Of a stretch of DNA of 64,000 bases, positions 35,151 through 46,100 are shown piece by piece. Under the pieces are notes generated by a model. That model saw only the letters and a list, made by a program, of their open reading frames with translations. It had not been told where the DNA came from and did not search any database. How positions within the stretch are numbered: position 1 is the stretch's first letter; every line of letters starts with the position of its first letter. The DNA comes from Porites lobata (lineage: Eukaryota; Cnidaria; Anthozoa; Scleractinia; Poritidae), in NCBI GenBank assembly GCA_942486035.1, contig CALNXK010000025.1, forward strand, positions 1,377,501-1,441,500. Reading direction: 5' to 3'. Both the position numbers and the translations under genes were made by a program.

Positions 35151-38100
35151 CTAATAAAGATTTTATGAGAAGCTCAGTGGCTCCGCTGATCTTCAGAGCG
35201 TTCTGATTATTCCTAGCCTACGAATAAAATCCCCTCTTCCCGCTCCTTGTCTCTAGGGAGGTTTCATCCCTGGCAGCGAGGAGAGATCAGGGGCAAGGAT
35301 TCGCAGACTAGATTATTCAAAATAATACTGATATTAACGCTTATAGGTGTTGAATGATTCCAGTATCCTTTGTATCTAGCTGATAGGTACCTTTTATAAT
35401 TCATTTTCTACGAGCTGAAAATAAATACATAGCTATAAATGTTTCGTAGATCTTTTTTTTCTCTGATTTATTTAATCATGATTCAATTCCTCTCTGATTT
35501 AATTCTAAACAACCAACGTGTGCACTGTTTGAGAAACAATCAATGTAAGTGGTTATAGTATTTTAAAATCATATTTCCGTCATTTTCACGTCCGCTTAGG
35601 TCGTTTTTGTTACATATGGAACAATGCATACAGTATTTTCTTTCCTGGACCCATTACGCGCTTTTATTATATTGCTACAACGGTACATGCCCTCTGAACC
35701 ATGTTATGGTCAATTGACAGCTGTCAAAGTATCCGCTGGCCGGTGTCACCTGCCTGTATCTTTTAATAAGTTATAAGCTGACCAGTTGTTGGTTTTATTG
35801 ATCGCAGGCTCAGTTCCATGATAAAAATAAATAACTTATCAACCTCGTCCGTTCGGTCATCATAGGGAAATCTCAGACCTCGGCCTTGATGTATTGACCT
35901 TGCTATCGCTCAGTCAGCACATCAAGGCCTCGGGCTGAGATTTCCCCGTAATGACCTCACTCTCGGTCAACATGTAGTATATACTGACAAATTTTTGACC
36001 GGTCGAAAATTCGTGCGTTTTGGGTTTCCGCTCAAACGGAACCAAGCTAACCGTACGAAAAATTGAACGCCTAAAATAGAGGTCAAATTTTAAGCCGGTT
36101 CGGTCGAGAATTTAACCGTTGCAATGTGAACACCAAGACCGTCTAACGTTTTGTACGGCAAATTTGACCGGCACGATGTGAACACGATAACCATCTAAAA
36201 TTTGTACGCGCTGGCATGCGCATAGGTAACTAGTAAAATCACAGACAGAAGTTAAAATTCAACTTGGTTCAACAGTTCCGTGTGAACAGAGCAAAAATGT
36301 TTAAACGGTTCCGTGTGAGCTAAGTGTCCGGTCAATTTTTTCAGGCGGTCGAAAATTCGTCCAGTGCCGTGTCAACGTAGCCAGTGTTGGCAGGCGGCAA
36401 GGATAGATCTTTCCACAAATACCTCATTTTGAAAAATCTGACCAATCCTGACAGAGTTACCGACGAAAAACCAAGTAACATTTTGGGGAAAAATCCATGC
36501 CAATTTCGCTATTTACTTACTATTCTTTGCAGACAAACTTTGTCCATTCCCTGGAATTTCAAGCGAAAGAAAGACTGTCTTGGCTACTGTCTACGGAGTA
36601 GTGAATGTGTAAATTCCTTAGTCGTTCCAAAACGTCCTGCGCCAAAGGGTGACGTATCGTGCGAGGCCAGCATTTAAGTTACGCCTGTAGTCATGCATAT
36701 ACTTTTCACGTAACCAACACAAACCCTAACGCCTTCTCCACTAGTAAAGTATATTCTTACTAAAAATGATAACGTATCCTATATCAACATACTCCGCTCA
36801 AAGGTATCTCAGTTAAATCAACTCACCGGCGGTGGATGAGGTTTGTTTCTTCTTGAAGGCGAAGTTGGTCGCAGTGCAAGCTGCCTGACCGGTTTTCTGC
36901 TTTTCTTGTTGCAGTAATCGGTAGAATAAATCGAAATCATGTTAATTCCGGAACATAAGCAGTGAGTCCGGCTACGATTTATAACTAGATCTGCTTTTTC
37001 AAATTCGTCGAGGACTGTTGAAATTTCTCTCTAAGAGCTTTGACAGACCATCTTATTAAAAAATGCAAATTTCTTGGCTCTTTTTGGCGAGCCATTAATT
37101 TTTAATCCATACTCCCAAAGGAGGGCTTCTGTTTCATTCAGTATGTTAAGTGTTATTGTCGTGTTTGTAAAGATGTTGAGGAAGCAGGACATAAATCATG
37201 AATAAGAAATAAAAGTATGAATTCTGAATGCGTAAAAATAAACAGAGCCAATAAATAAATTATTTAATCAATTAACACTTACACGAAATTGGTTTGTGCA
37301 GTCAAAGCCCAGTACTGAACGTACTCTGACAAATAATTATGCAAATAAGGCTATACTACATATATACTATATATACATGGTTATATGGCTTACATGTACA
37401 AATTACAGTCGACTCCCGATAACTCGAACCCTCGCTAACTCGAACCTCGCGCTAACTCGAACCAAAATCGATTTCCCCCAGATTTCCGGCATACATTCAC
37501 TGTAATTTTACCTCCGGTAACTCGAACCCTAGATAACTCGAACTCCCGCTAACTCAAACCAATTTTCGTTTCCCCTCAGGTCATTTTCTATATAATTTTA
37601 CCCTCGATAACTCGAACCATGTTTTGAGCCCTTAAAAAGTCGGGAAAAAAGCCGTCTACTGGCGTCCGAAACATTGAATTTTGGACTTTCTATTGACGTG
37701 TTGTAGGAGTATAGTTTACTAGTGGAGGCTGATATTGATTGTCACAGGCTAACGTGAAGCAGCTTTACTTCTCAAAACAGTAAAACGCATGCTCTATTTA
37801 GGCTATGGTTTGTTACGTTACGTTCTGATTTATAATCTAGAAGTATCTTTTAATTTTCACTTGACATTTCTATAATTAAATGTGATTAAAATGTTCACTG
37901 TGCAGTAAAAACTGTTTTTTACCTTACTCTCGGCTATTTTCTTCGAGCTCCCGATAACTCGAACTACCGACAACTCGAACTTCTTTCGATTTCCCTTGAA
38001 GGTTCGAGTTATCGGGAGTTGACTGTATTATTATTATTATTTTGCCTTTACTATTAGCCATTCGCTTTGATTATCTTAACTACCACAGAAATTGCGGCTT

Positions 38101-41100
38101 TTGAGGGAATACGGATTCTGGAATCCAGGGAAATTCTTGCTCTTGGAATAAGGGATGCTGGGCTTTGGAACGTACAAAATCGTTTGATGTGTTAGTCATG
38201 TGTCTGCATGTGTGTGTTTGCATGTAAAAAGTTTAATATGTCGCCATGTTGTACCTCGGCCATAAACTTATATATCTTTAATGACGAAATACTTTGGCAG
38301 TAGAGACAGATAACGAAATTTTAATTGAATTTATCTGCTATTAAAATAGCCTGCGAAAACCCCGGCAAAAACATCCGTTTCTCCTCGCTCTTCGCCGCTG
38401 GGGACGTTTCGCGCGGCGAAGAGGGAGGAGAAACGGATGTTTTCGCAGGCTACGAAATTAAAAAGCTGTACACTGTCGTGAGCGGTACATATCTCGGATC
38501 ATGCGGACTTCTAGTTGGCTATCCGGATGAGCCAGTCACACGTTATTTGGGAAAAAGAACATGGAAAAAAAGACAAAAAAGGCCAATTGTTATAAAAAAT
38601 AAATAAAAAGGCATTAGAAAGCATCCGTATGTTACCAGAATGCATCCCTAGGTTACCCGTATGTATCTGTGTTTTACCCGCACGTTACTCGTATGTATTC
38701 TATGTTACTCGTATTTCTCCCATCATATTTTTAAGCAAATAATCATGCCTTCTGCGAAACATCCGTCCCCAAAGTCATATGAGAGACTTCCACTGCATTT
38801 CAAAATAAAGACAATAATGAGGTGATTATATAAAGTTTATTGGCAATTTTAATTTAGCCAGTTTGGCCTTTTTAGCCCATTCGAATCCATTGCTTCTATT
38901 TTGACTATTTTTGTACATAGTGCCGCTTCTAAAATAGCAACTGTTGGATTATGTAACCGAAGTGCTTTTAAGAATATTAATTCTGGGTTCATCTAACCCG
39001 TAGTCTCCCCTCAAAAGGGAGGAGCGTTGGGTGACGACACTAAAAATGGCTGTGTAGCAGACTATCTAACCCGGAGAAAAATATGAAACCGCAAACTGAT
39101 CCTTACGGCAAGGCGATGAAGAAGTAAACAAAAGAATGGAACAAATTGCCCAATATTTCGGTTTGAAAACAAACCTTCTTCAGGGGCTAAAAGAGAAATG
39201 AAAATGAAACTAATATAGCGGGAGCCCGGAGCGGGAGCCTCTGTGGAGGAGAGAGTCAGATGCCTGAAAGGATATCCAGACCGGAAATTATCTCCTGCAA
39301 ACAGTGCAATAAAAATGTCAACAGGTACAGCGGTTTTTTTCTTATCAGTCGTGTTGTTTTGTTTGACGTAATGATATCAAAAGGACAATCTAGGGCCGGG
39401 TGGCCACTACATAACGAAAGGACAGGAAAGGAAGAGGTTGCTACCGGTGAAAATCGTAGTTCGCACGGAAGGTCATGTATCTTCCAGAATCCGTCCCTAG
39501 GATTACTACAGAGAATTTCTCGTAAATTGTTGCACTACGAAAAGCAACTGAAAGGAATTCGAAATAATAATTTTAGTTTGAACAAGCTCGTAAAAAGGGA
39601 AATTTGACCCTGAGCCAATCTAACCATGTATGACGGTGTTCAATTATTTACAACAAAAACTTAGCCATGTAATGCAACGCATTTTATGACCCACTTATGT
39701 GCATACCCATTATATAACTTAATGCAATGTCTAGCTGTGGTCACACTACATACTTTTTACCTAGGTAAACTCGACTTGTGGACAGTTTACTTAAGGAAAC
39801 TTGATTTTTTAAGTGTGACCGATTTTTCCCGAGGTAACTTATCTTAACTTATTTTATCGTCTGCGGTTTGGATATATCTCGAGAAAAATAGTTTCCCTTG
39901 ACAGCTACCCCAAAGCACTAGCTGGAGAGATTGGACGAATACAAATGGAATGTCTTGCAACCCAAGCAAATGTAAAGAGTTGACGATCAAAAAGAGAGGC
40001 AACCACGATCTCTATTCACCTATTGGGATGATACCAAGCTGTAAAGAAGTTGAGATTTTGGGCGTTACCTTCCAATGTGACAGCAAATTTTCAGTGCACG
40101 TGAAGAACAAACTTATTAAAGCTAACAAATCCCTACATATCCTTAGAACGCTGCGCAAAGAAGGGTACAATCAGTCAGAAATAGACCTTCTCTTTAATAC
40201 TATAGTTCTACCTAATATTAATTACGCATTATCTGTCTACGCCGCGTCCGTGTCCGATCTTACACCCGTACAATGTTTTTTAGACCGCTGTTTTAAAAGG
40301 AAATATACGTCTAAGCTTGTAAGTGTTAATGATTTCTTAGAGAGGCAAGACCGTAAAATTTTCAGAAAAGTTTCCAATGCCAAAGGACATCCACTTTTAT
40401 CTATTATGCCTCGTGTTAAACCCTCCAGCTACAATCTTAGGAAAGAAACTTGTTTTAAACCTAAGATTAACACTATGCGCTTTAAAAACTCTTTTATTAA
40501 TCGTTTAGTTTTTAAATATGAATTAGCTATGTAATATACTAGATATATACACCAGTATATAATCTTTTTAATTCTTACTTTTTAACTTTTTAAAATTTCT
40601 TACACTTGCTTGTAACAAAAGATATGTATTTTTATCTCTTGATGAATAAAGACTTTATTATTATTATTATTAAAAACGAAATATCGAGGTTGCTAGCCAA
40701 TAGACTCTCATCGACGAAGGTCTTGATGACAGAGCCGGACATAGCTCACGCTGTGAAAGAAATTTTGGGGGCACGAGTCGTCTACCCCTGGCTTCACCTT
40801 GCACGTTGAATTAGCGTAAGAAATAACAGCGAGATACTCTTTGATCTGTACAGCACCCGAAATGAACTGGATCCCGAAATGATCCCAAACCATGTAATAA
40901 TCTCTAAATCGACCCCGAAACGATACCCACTCCGGGGTCGGGATCATTTCGGGGGCTGAGATTTATGATGAGATTTATGATGTTTTCATCGCACATAGAA
41001 ATGATATATAAAAATAGTGCCTTACAAGACATATTCGTAAAATTACTGTTTATCGAGTATAGGCTTTCCAAGAAGATACCCCTTGTATGAGAAAGTGATG

Positions 41101-41980
41101 AGTGGGTACATTTCAACAAATAGTGGAATTCATCACCAATTTCGGATCTATTACAAAGGAGGCAAAGCCTCTCAACTCTGGGTATCTTCTTGTAGCGCCC
41201 AGATTCAATAGGTAGCAAGTGGCAAGAAATTCGCATTTTGGATACTGCCACTCTTGTCTTAACGTTTTTTTATTAAATCAAGATAGGATTCAAATCTGAC
41301 TTCTTTTTTCACTCCACCATACAGACTCAGTAGTGTGACCTTCACAGAATTTTTTGCCTAGGTAAAACAAAACCCGAGAAGAATTTACCTCAGGAGAGTT
41401 TTGATGAATTTGCCAAAGGTAAATCGGTTTTACCTACAATAGATAAAAGTCTGTAGTGTGACCACAGCTCTGAAAGGTTATAGTACTGCCGTGAGAGTGC
41501 GAACGTTCACAGCATGACCCCACCACCTCCCAGTTTCCGCTTCTCCGGTTTCAAACAGGTCTTGAGAAATATATAGCCAAAATGGTGCTACAGACCATCA
41601 GAGGCCTCTGAGTCGTCGTGCTCGGTGGTAAGTATATTATTCCGGTGTAGATATTCCTTAGTATTAACTTGTATAAAATAGTTTATATTTAGCTAGCGAT
41701 AAAAAGAACTGTTTTGATGAAGTTGTCGTTGAAAAATTCCCACGGGGATACAATCCTTCACGGGAGCAGACGACAGAAAAATCTAGAGCCACAGTAAATT
41801 TTTTGCAACTTTATTTACCTGATTTAGAATATCGGCGGCATTTGTTTCCTTGAGTCGCTGAATAAGACCGTTACTTACTGTCTTGAATCTTTGCATGTAA
41901 ATCATAAGTCTCAAGTCTCCCAACCTCCGAATGCAAAACCACAGGAGCATCGTTCCCTGAAAACCAAGACGAACCAACAT
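34941..41980 (-). CDS. Tentative three-exon gene, product not recognised
   Basis: I assembled this from splice sites and coding character. Exons on the minus strand are 41,980-41,819, 37,030-36,827 and 35,150-34,941. All junctions are GT-AG in phase 0, giving 191 residues and a stop. Exon 1 could instead begin at a good acceptor (CTTGGTTTTCAG) at 41,957, in which case upstream exons are missing. The protein is hydrophilic: a short hydrophobic start, a likely helix (QRFKTVSNGLIQRLKETNAA), DEFEKADLVINRSR, a Pro/Arg/Lys-rich centre (RPTSPSRRNKPHPPP), and a helical, charged end (LQELRKDFSAEATVLARARE, then WLDELMAEK). I recognise no family. The 5' end lies about 940 bp from the start of the plus-strand transporter, head to head. 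Intron 1 is full of mobile elements. Exon calls are inference; chance open frames are possible. Confidence 0.35.
35853..35966. mobile_element. Foldback MITE (about 110 bp)
   Basis: GGGAAATCTCAGACCTCGGC and CGGGCTGAGATTTCCCC are inverted repeats, extending to TTGATGT and ACATCAA on the inside and GGTCAT and ATGACC on the outside. It would form a long hairpin. Confidence 0.8.
35995..36385. mobile_element. MITE of the GACCGG...GTGCC family (copy 2)
   Basis: TTTTTGACCGGTCGAAAATT on the left is inverse to blocks such as GGCGGTCGAAAATTCGTCCA near the right end. GTGTCAACGTAGCC at the right end matches GAACGTTGACGTAGCC of the copy at 27,055. In intron 2 of the tentative minus-strand gene. Confidence 0.65.
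36827..37030 (-). CDS. Middle exon of the tentative unrecognised gene
   Basis: From acceptor AAGCTCTTAG it reads REISTVLDEFEKADLVINRS, RTHCLCSGINMISIYSTDYC, NKKSRKPVRQLALRPTSPSR and RNKPHPPP, then a clean GTGAGT donor. Phase 0 at both ends. The polypyrimidine tract of the acceptor is weak. Confidence 0.38.
37406..38025. mobile_element. Pogo/Tigger-like non-autonomous DNA transposon
   Basis: Flanked by TA on both sides (37,404-37,405 and 38,026-38,027). The left end CAGTCGACTCCCGATAACTC is nearly the inverse of GAGTTATCGGGAGTTGACTG at the right. Both ends continue with tandem AACTCGAAC words. The CAGTC start and TA target duplication fit the Tc1/mariner superfamily, pogo/Tigger branch. 620 bp with no transposase. 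Confidence 0.8.
38103..38170. repeat. GGAATCC-type repeat fragment (copy 4)
   Basis: GGATTCTGGAATCCAGGGAA and a TGGGCTTTGGAA block, matching the middle of copy 2. Confidence 0.5.
38348..38451. mobile_element. Hairpin MITE, AGCCTGCGAAAAC family (copy 1)
   Basis: AGCCTGCGAAAAC...ACATCCGTTTCTCCTCGCTC on the left arm is inverse to GAGGAGAAACGGATGTTTTC on the right arm, meeting at GCTGGGGACGTTTCGC. Related copies lie at 60,110-60,198 and, degraded, at 59,478-59,530. Confidence 0.85.
39905..40672 (+). mobile_element. 5'-truncated CR1/L2-type LINE with reverse-transcriptase end
   Basis: An intact frame (39,950-40,534) reads MSCNPSKCKELTIKK, then EVEILGVTFQCDSKFSVHVK, NKLIKANKSLHILRTLRKEG, LFNTIVLPNINYALSVYAA and a basic end. 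This is the C-terminal region following the reverse-transcriptase palm in CR1/L2-like LINEs. An untranslated segment follows with AATAAAGAC and a (TTA)n tail at about 40,654-40,672, a common 3' end for these LINEs. The frame has no stop, so the insertion is fairly young, but the copy lacks the endonuclease and most of the RT and cannot move by itself. Confidence 0.85.
40835..40965. repeat. Inverted repeat with CCCGAAATGATCCC words
   Basis: CCCGAAATGAACTGGATCCC, CCCGAAATGATCCC, and inversely GGGATCATTTCGGGGGC form a short foldback. It lies between the two LINE fragments. Confidence 0.55.
40960..41310 (-). mobile_element. LINE reverse-transcriptase C-terminal fragment, minus strand
   Basis: Reads MRISCHLLPIESGRYKKIPR and VERLCLLCNRSEIGDEFHYL, then LKCTHSSLSHTR. 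The block (I/E)xGRYxxIPRxxRxCxxC...DExHxLxxC is the zinc-knuckle-like end found downstream of the RT in many CR1/L2/Rex-type LINEs. Stops occur upstream near 41,270. It belongs to a different copy from the plus-strand LINE at 39,905. Confidence 0.8.
41575..41627 (+). other. Possible 5' non-coding exon of transporter A
   Basis: Transporter A's first coding exon begins right after an acceptor, so a 5' UTR exon must lie upstream. The segment ending GCTCGGTG before GTAAGTA at 41,628 is a good donor in a suitable place. Nothing else supports it. Confidence 0.25.
41819..41980 (-). CDS. First exon (or internal exon) of the tentative unrecognised gene
   Basis: Reads MLVRLGFQGTMLLWFCIRRL, GDLRLMIYMQRFKTVSNGLI and QRLKETNAADILNQ before donor GTAAAT. 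If the acceptor at 41,957 is used, the exon is 41,956-41,819 and begins GTMLLW. Phase 0 at the donor matches the next exon. Confidence 0.33.
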
Positions 41981-42539
41981 TGAAGATTATGAATTGTACC
42001 AATTGGCATTTACTTTAAAGTCTCCCAATTTTTCGACTAAAATGTAGATTCGAGCTTTGAATGTGGACTGAATTCTTTTATTCGCGCTGTCGCTAAAATT
42101 TTGCACATTATTAACTTTTGTTACCAGCAGTAACTAAATGTGGCTATATGGCCGGTAGCCGGAAAGGGCCTCAAATAGACTAAATAGCCCGTGCGTGACT
42201 CAGGGGCACGTTAATCAAACCGGCTAAATCAGATACCTGACGTTAAACTGAAGCAGGTCTAACAAGTCTACGTCGAAAAAAAATGATCTAGAAACCTACA
42301 TCTGTTCTTCAGGTTACTAATTGTGCAATTTCATACATAAGAGGAAGAGTTTTGCAAAGCGTGCCTGGCTTTAGCAAGCCATGTAAAAAAATCAATACAC
42401 GAGCAAAAGGGAACAAAGGTCAATTTCCCTCGTGCAACTTCTCTATTACAGCAACCACCGCCCAGGTTTACGCTACTGTATTGCAAGATTGAATCTCCCG
42501 TCAAATGTCAAAATTTGAATACCGTACAGGCTGAATACC

Positions 42540-42845
42540 GTAAATTCTCTATTAAGCCCCCCCGAGTGGGGAGGCTTCTTTACTTGAGGCCATTTGGGGG
42601 GGGGGGGCTTATCTAAGAACTAGAATACAAAGTGGAAAAGCTCAAGTACAAGAAGATCAGAAAAATAAAAAAACCATCCTGGATCAGTCCACTCGACGTT
42701 TTACAGTTGTGTTTGATTTATTAGTTAAGAATAATCAGGGGAGGGGTGAGGGGCTTAATAGGCCCTATTAACTTTCTTCCCCTGAAAAGAAGAGGAGAAC
42801 TTATTAGAGGGAGAAGGCTTATTTGAGAGGTTTATTTTAGTGCCA
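42540..42845. repeat. G-tract repeat with TTAAGCCCCC and GGGGCTTA words
   Basis: CTCTATTAAGCCCCCCCG on the left and GGCTTATTTGAGAGG on the right are loosely inverse, with GGGGGGGGGGGGCTTA and GGGGCTTAATAGGCCC between. Probably a decayed MITE just upstream of transporter A. Confidence 0.45.
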
Positions 42846-42916
42846 AATGTTACCACTATAAAACAGCTTTGAATTACCTAGTAAATCCAAGGTCATTTTG
42901 AATGATTTTCTTTCAG

Positions 42917-43140
42917 CGCGCTGCTAGACAGCACTATGAAAAACACAAAAGCACAGCTATGTGTGGAGCGGAAAGAGGAAGTACAGGAGCTCAGATTATT
43001 GCGTCCCGATAGCTGTTGGTCCTGGCTGGTGTGTGCCGCCTCAGGAATAACAACTGTTCTTAATGGGGGTATCTTTGGCAGCTTTGGTTTGTTATTATCT
43101 CCATTGATGGAAGATTTTGGAGTGACCCGTTTTGATGCAG
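42917..43140 (+). CDS. Transporter A, first coding exon
   Basis: Acceptor GATTTTCTTTCAG at 42,916, then 19 nt of 5' UTR and ATG at 42,936. Encodes a charged cytosolic start and helix 1 (SWLVCAASGITTVLNGG, FGSFGLLLSPLMEDFGVTRF). Ends in phase 1 at GTAATA. Confidence 0.88.
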
Positions 43141-46100
43141 GTAATAACCTTGATACAGTAGTGCCGCTAGGCAACTACTGTTACTGTTACTGTTTCCCTG
43201 CCTAGTTCCTAGCGTCTCAAGTGTTTGGAAACCTGAAAAAGCGACCGCGATCGATCAAGGAGTATCTCGCAATGGACCATGGGAACGTCTAGCTTTGACG
43301 CAAAGGACGCTGGGAAGGGTAGGCGAGAAGTTCGCCTTTCCCATGATACATAGCGCGGAACCAAAATCGCTGCAGTCCCTCTCGAATCCGCTAGAACGTG
43401 CCTGGGTACGAGGCAATCTGTTTCCTCTTTGGTTTGTGTTCCTGACTAAGGCCCAGTTCTTACTTCGTGTTTCTGTTGGTCGAACTCAGTTGTAATTGGG
43501 TCTAAGAGAAGCTTAATAGTGAACGTGATATTAAGGCAGTTGTAAATAAAACAAAATAAATACATTTCCAAATTTTATGAATCAATTTAATTCAACACGG
43601 CATTAGCACGACGTTTGAATCACTGCCACGCCAGAGTCGTGTAACACGGCAGAGCCGGTCGAACTTAATCAGCCCATCAAATGGAGCCTCCATCTCCATT
43701 AATTTCTTGAGTCAACCCTTTCCCGAGTAGATTTATAAATAGAACGGCTAGTTTCCCGCGAAAAGTGTCATATTTCCGTGAGTCTCGTGTGTCACCGTGA
43801 AAAAATAAAATTGGATGAAGTCGAACTCAGAAGCCCGTCCTTCGACCGTTTTCCTTTTTTCCTTTTCGTCCATTTTTACAATTTTACAGCCACTGGGATC
43901 TGGGTATCGTGAAATAAAAGTTAATGAATTACCCGACTGAGCATGAAGCGATGGGACAAAGGCAGTGAACTGAGGATCACGGAAAGGTTATCTTTGCGAG
44001 TGTTTATATTGCTGTCATACATCCCACATTTAAGCATGCACCTTGAAAAGAGTCGACGATTAAGCGTTCTGTGGACGATTTGGAACTTTTCGATGATCAG
44101 CGCCGAAAAAGTGCCAGGATCATTTGATTTTTGTCATCACCGTGGAGTGGATTTCGCCAGTTAAGAACCGCGTGCAAAAGCGATGACCTAAGTAGCAACT
44201 AACGAGGAATGCTTCAGGTCCGAAATTTGAGAAATTGCAGTCTTCCTTTACAAACTGACTTGTATCACCATGAGAGTTGCCTGATAAAACTGGCACTTGA
44301 AAAGTTGAACAGAAGACAACAGTTGCTCGACCGTGAAGCTAACTCAAAAGTAATTTGCTGACGGAGGAATTTGTGACATCGCACTCCAGTCCAAAGACCC
44401 ACTCATCTCAAGAAAAACAAAATGGATTGTATCTGCGCCAAAAGAATTATGACTGACTAACAGGACAATTCTCAGCAGTTAATGTAGAAGTTTAGGCTCA
44501 ATTCCTTCCTTCGAATTCGCATCTGTAGATCACTTTTTGCGAGAAGACAATGGCTGGACCCGGCGTTACAAAACATAGCAGGGAATCATCACACTAGCTG
44601 ACGGACAAAACAACCACAAGGACTACAAGTATTTATTCAGATAAACGCATTTCGGAAAAAAAAACCTTGGAAAACTAGAAATTTGATTAATACTGAGACA
44701 TTTAGCCGAAATAAGAACCTCAACGCTCAAAAAAATTGGCTAAAGAAAACGAATCCTGTCAGAACTACAGACTGCACTGCAGGTAGTAGTTAATCATTCT
44801 GCATGTAACAGACCAGCTTCATGGCCTCTTAATGTGAGACAAGCAACCAAAATTAAGATTAAAATAGTCAGAGTTTAAAATTCTCCACAGTATAATCTAC
44901 CCGCTAGAAAGAAAAAATAAAGAAAATCTCTGAGGGATGAAAACGCTAAAGTCACGTTTCACTAGCTTATGATTGTGTTTGGCCTGTCAACAACGAATTT
45001 CCTGCTGTTTGATGAAGTACAATAGCAGTGTCATTTCGTCGTTGTGATTGGCTCTTCCTACCGTCGGCGCGCGAAGTCTCCCCTGGGAACCGTTCTAATT
45101 ATAAATCTACTCGGGAAAGGGTTGACTCCAAGGGCTTGTATGGGAGATGGAGGCTCCATTTGATGGGCTCCTGCTTTGCCAATCCAAATTCAAGCCTTTA
45201 TTCTGACATCGTGCTTCTGCCGTGCTTTTGTCGAACTTAATCCAAGGGCTAAGGTCGGAGCGACTAAATCGCGACGTATGAACTGAGCGTAAGGCACCCA
45301 CCGGCTAGATTGTGCAACTGTTTTTCGACTTTTTATTAAGTTTTGCTTAAGCTCTCCAAAATAAGAAGGCGCACGGCTAGGGTTGAGAATGTCCATGCAA
45401 GTTTTAGAGAGGTTCACTGTGTATGTCTTTCTTGTGCCTGTATTTCAGCATGGATTGGTTCTTTACATCTGGCATTTGGTTATCTCCTCAGTCCTCTTGG
45501 TTCGTATCTCAGTGATCGCTACAGTTACAGATTCACTTCCGCGCTGGGCAATCTGGCAGGAATGTCCGGTTTTCTCTTAGCATCCTTATCTTCTAAGCTT
45601 TGGTTAATGTACCTCACGTATGGATTCATGTCTGGCTGCGGACATATAACTTCATATAATTCGTGCAGTTTAGTAGTTCTCCAGTATTTCATCAAATGGC
45701 GCTCGTTGGCTGTTGGGATTGTTCAATCGTCACCAGCAATTGGTGTCCTTGCAGTAACACAACTCACACAGGCTTGGTTAGATGAATTTGGATGGCGATG
45801 GGCTGTTAGAGGCCTTGCTGGCCTGTATTTCATATGTGCCTTGTGTTCAGCTGTCTTTGTACCGCTGGACCATCCGTCAGAGGAAAATAACTGGGACAAG
45901 GACATGATTATGAAGCCACCGGTGGAACAGACAAGGAGATTATCTCTACTTGGAAATCGGCCGTTCTTAATCTTACTAGCTTCCGTGGCTGTCAATCATC
46001 TGGCTAACTACGTTCCAATCATGCACATAGTAAGTACTCGATACATACACCCATGACATTACATCCACACATCCATTCATTCGGGATTGAGTCAAGCAAA

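Larger units (their letters stand above)
39733..41469. mobile_element. DNA transposon remnant bounded by AGCTGTGGTCACACTACA ends
   Basis: AGCTGTGGTCACACTACATA at the left and TGTAGTGTGACCACAGCT at the right are inverted repeats. Both continue into ACTTTT and a run with TTTACCTA. A third, diverged end lies at about 41,327-41,365. LINE fragments occupy the interior. The element itself shows no transposase that I recognise. Confidence 0.65.

Noticed and set aside
36384..36677. 97-residue plus-strand frame with four cysteines after a good acceptor at 36,531
   Set aside because: Resembles a PAN/Apple-like cysteine pattern only loosely, lacks upstream exons and overlaps the intron of a better-supported minus-strand candidate.
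39260..39607. 115-residue plus-strand frame
   Set aside because: Composition is repeat-like and no family or splice support was found.
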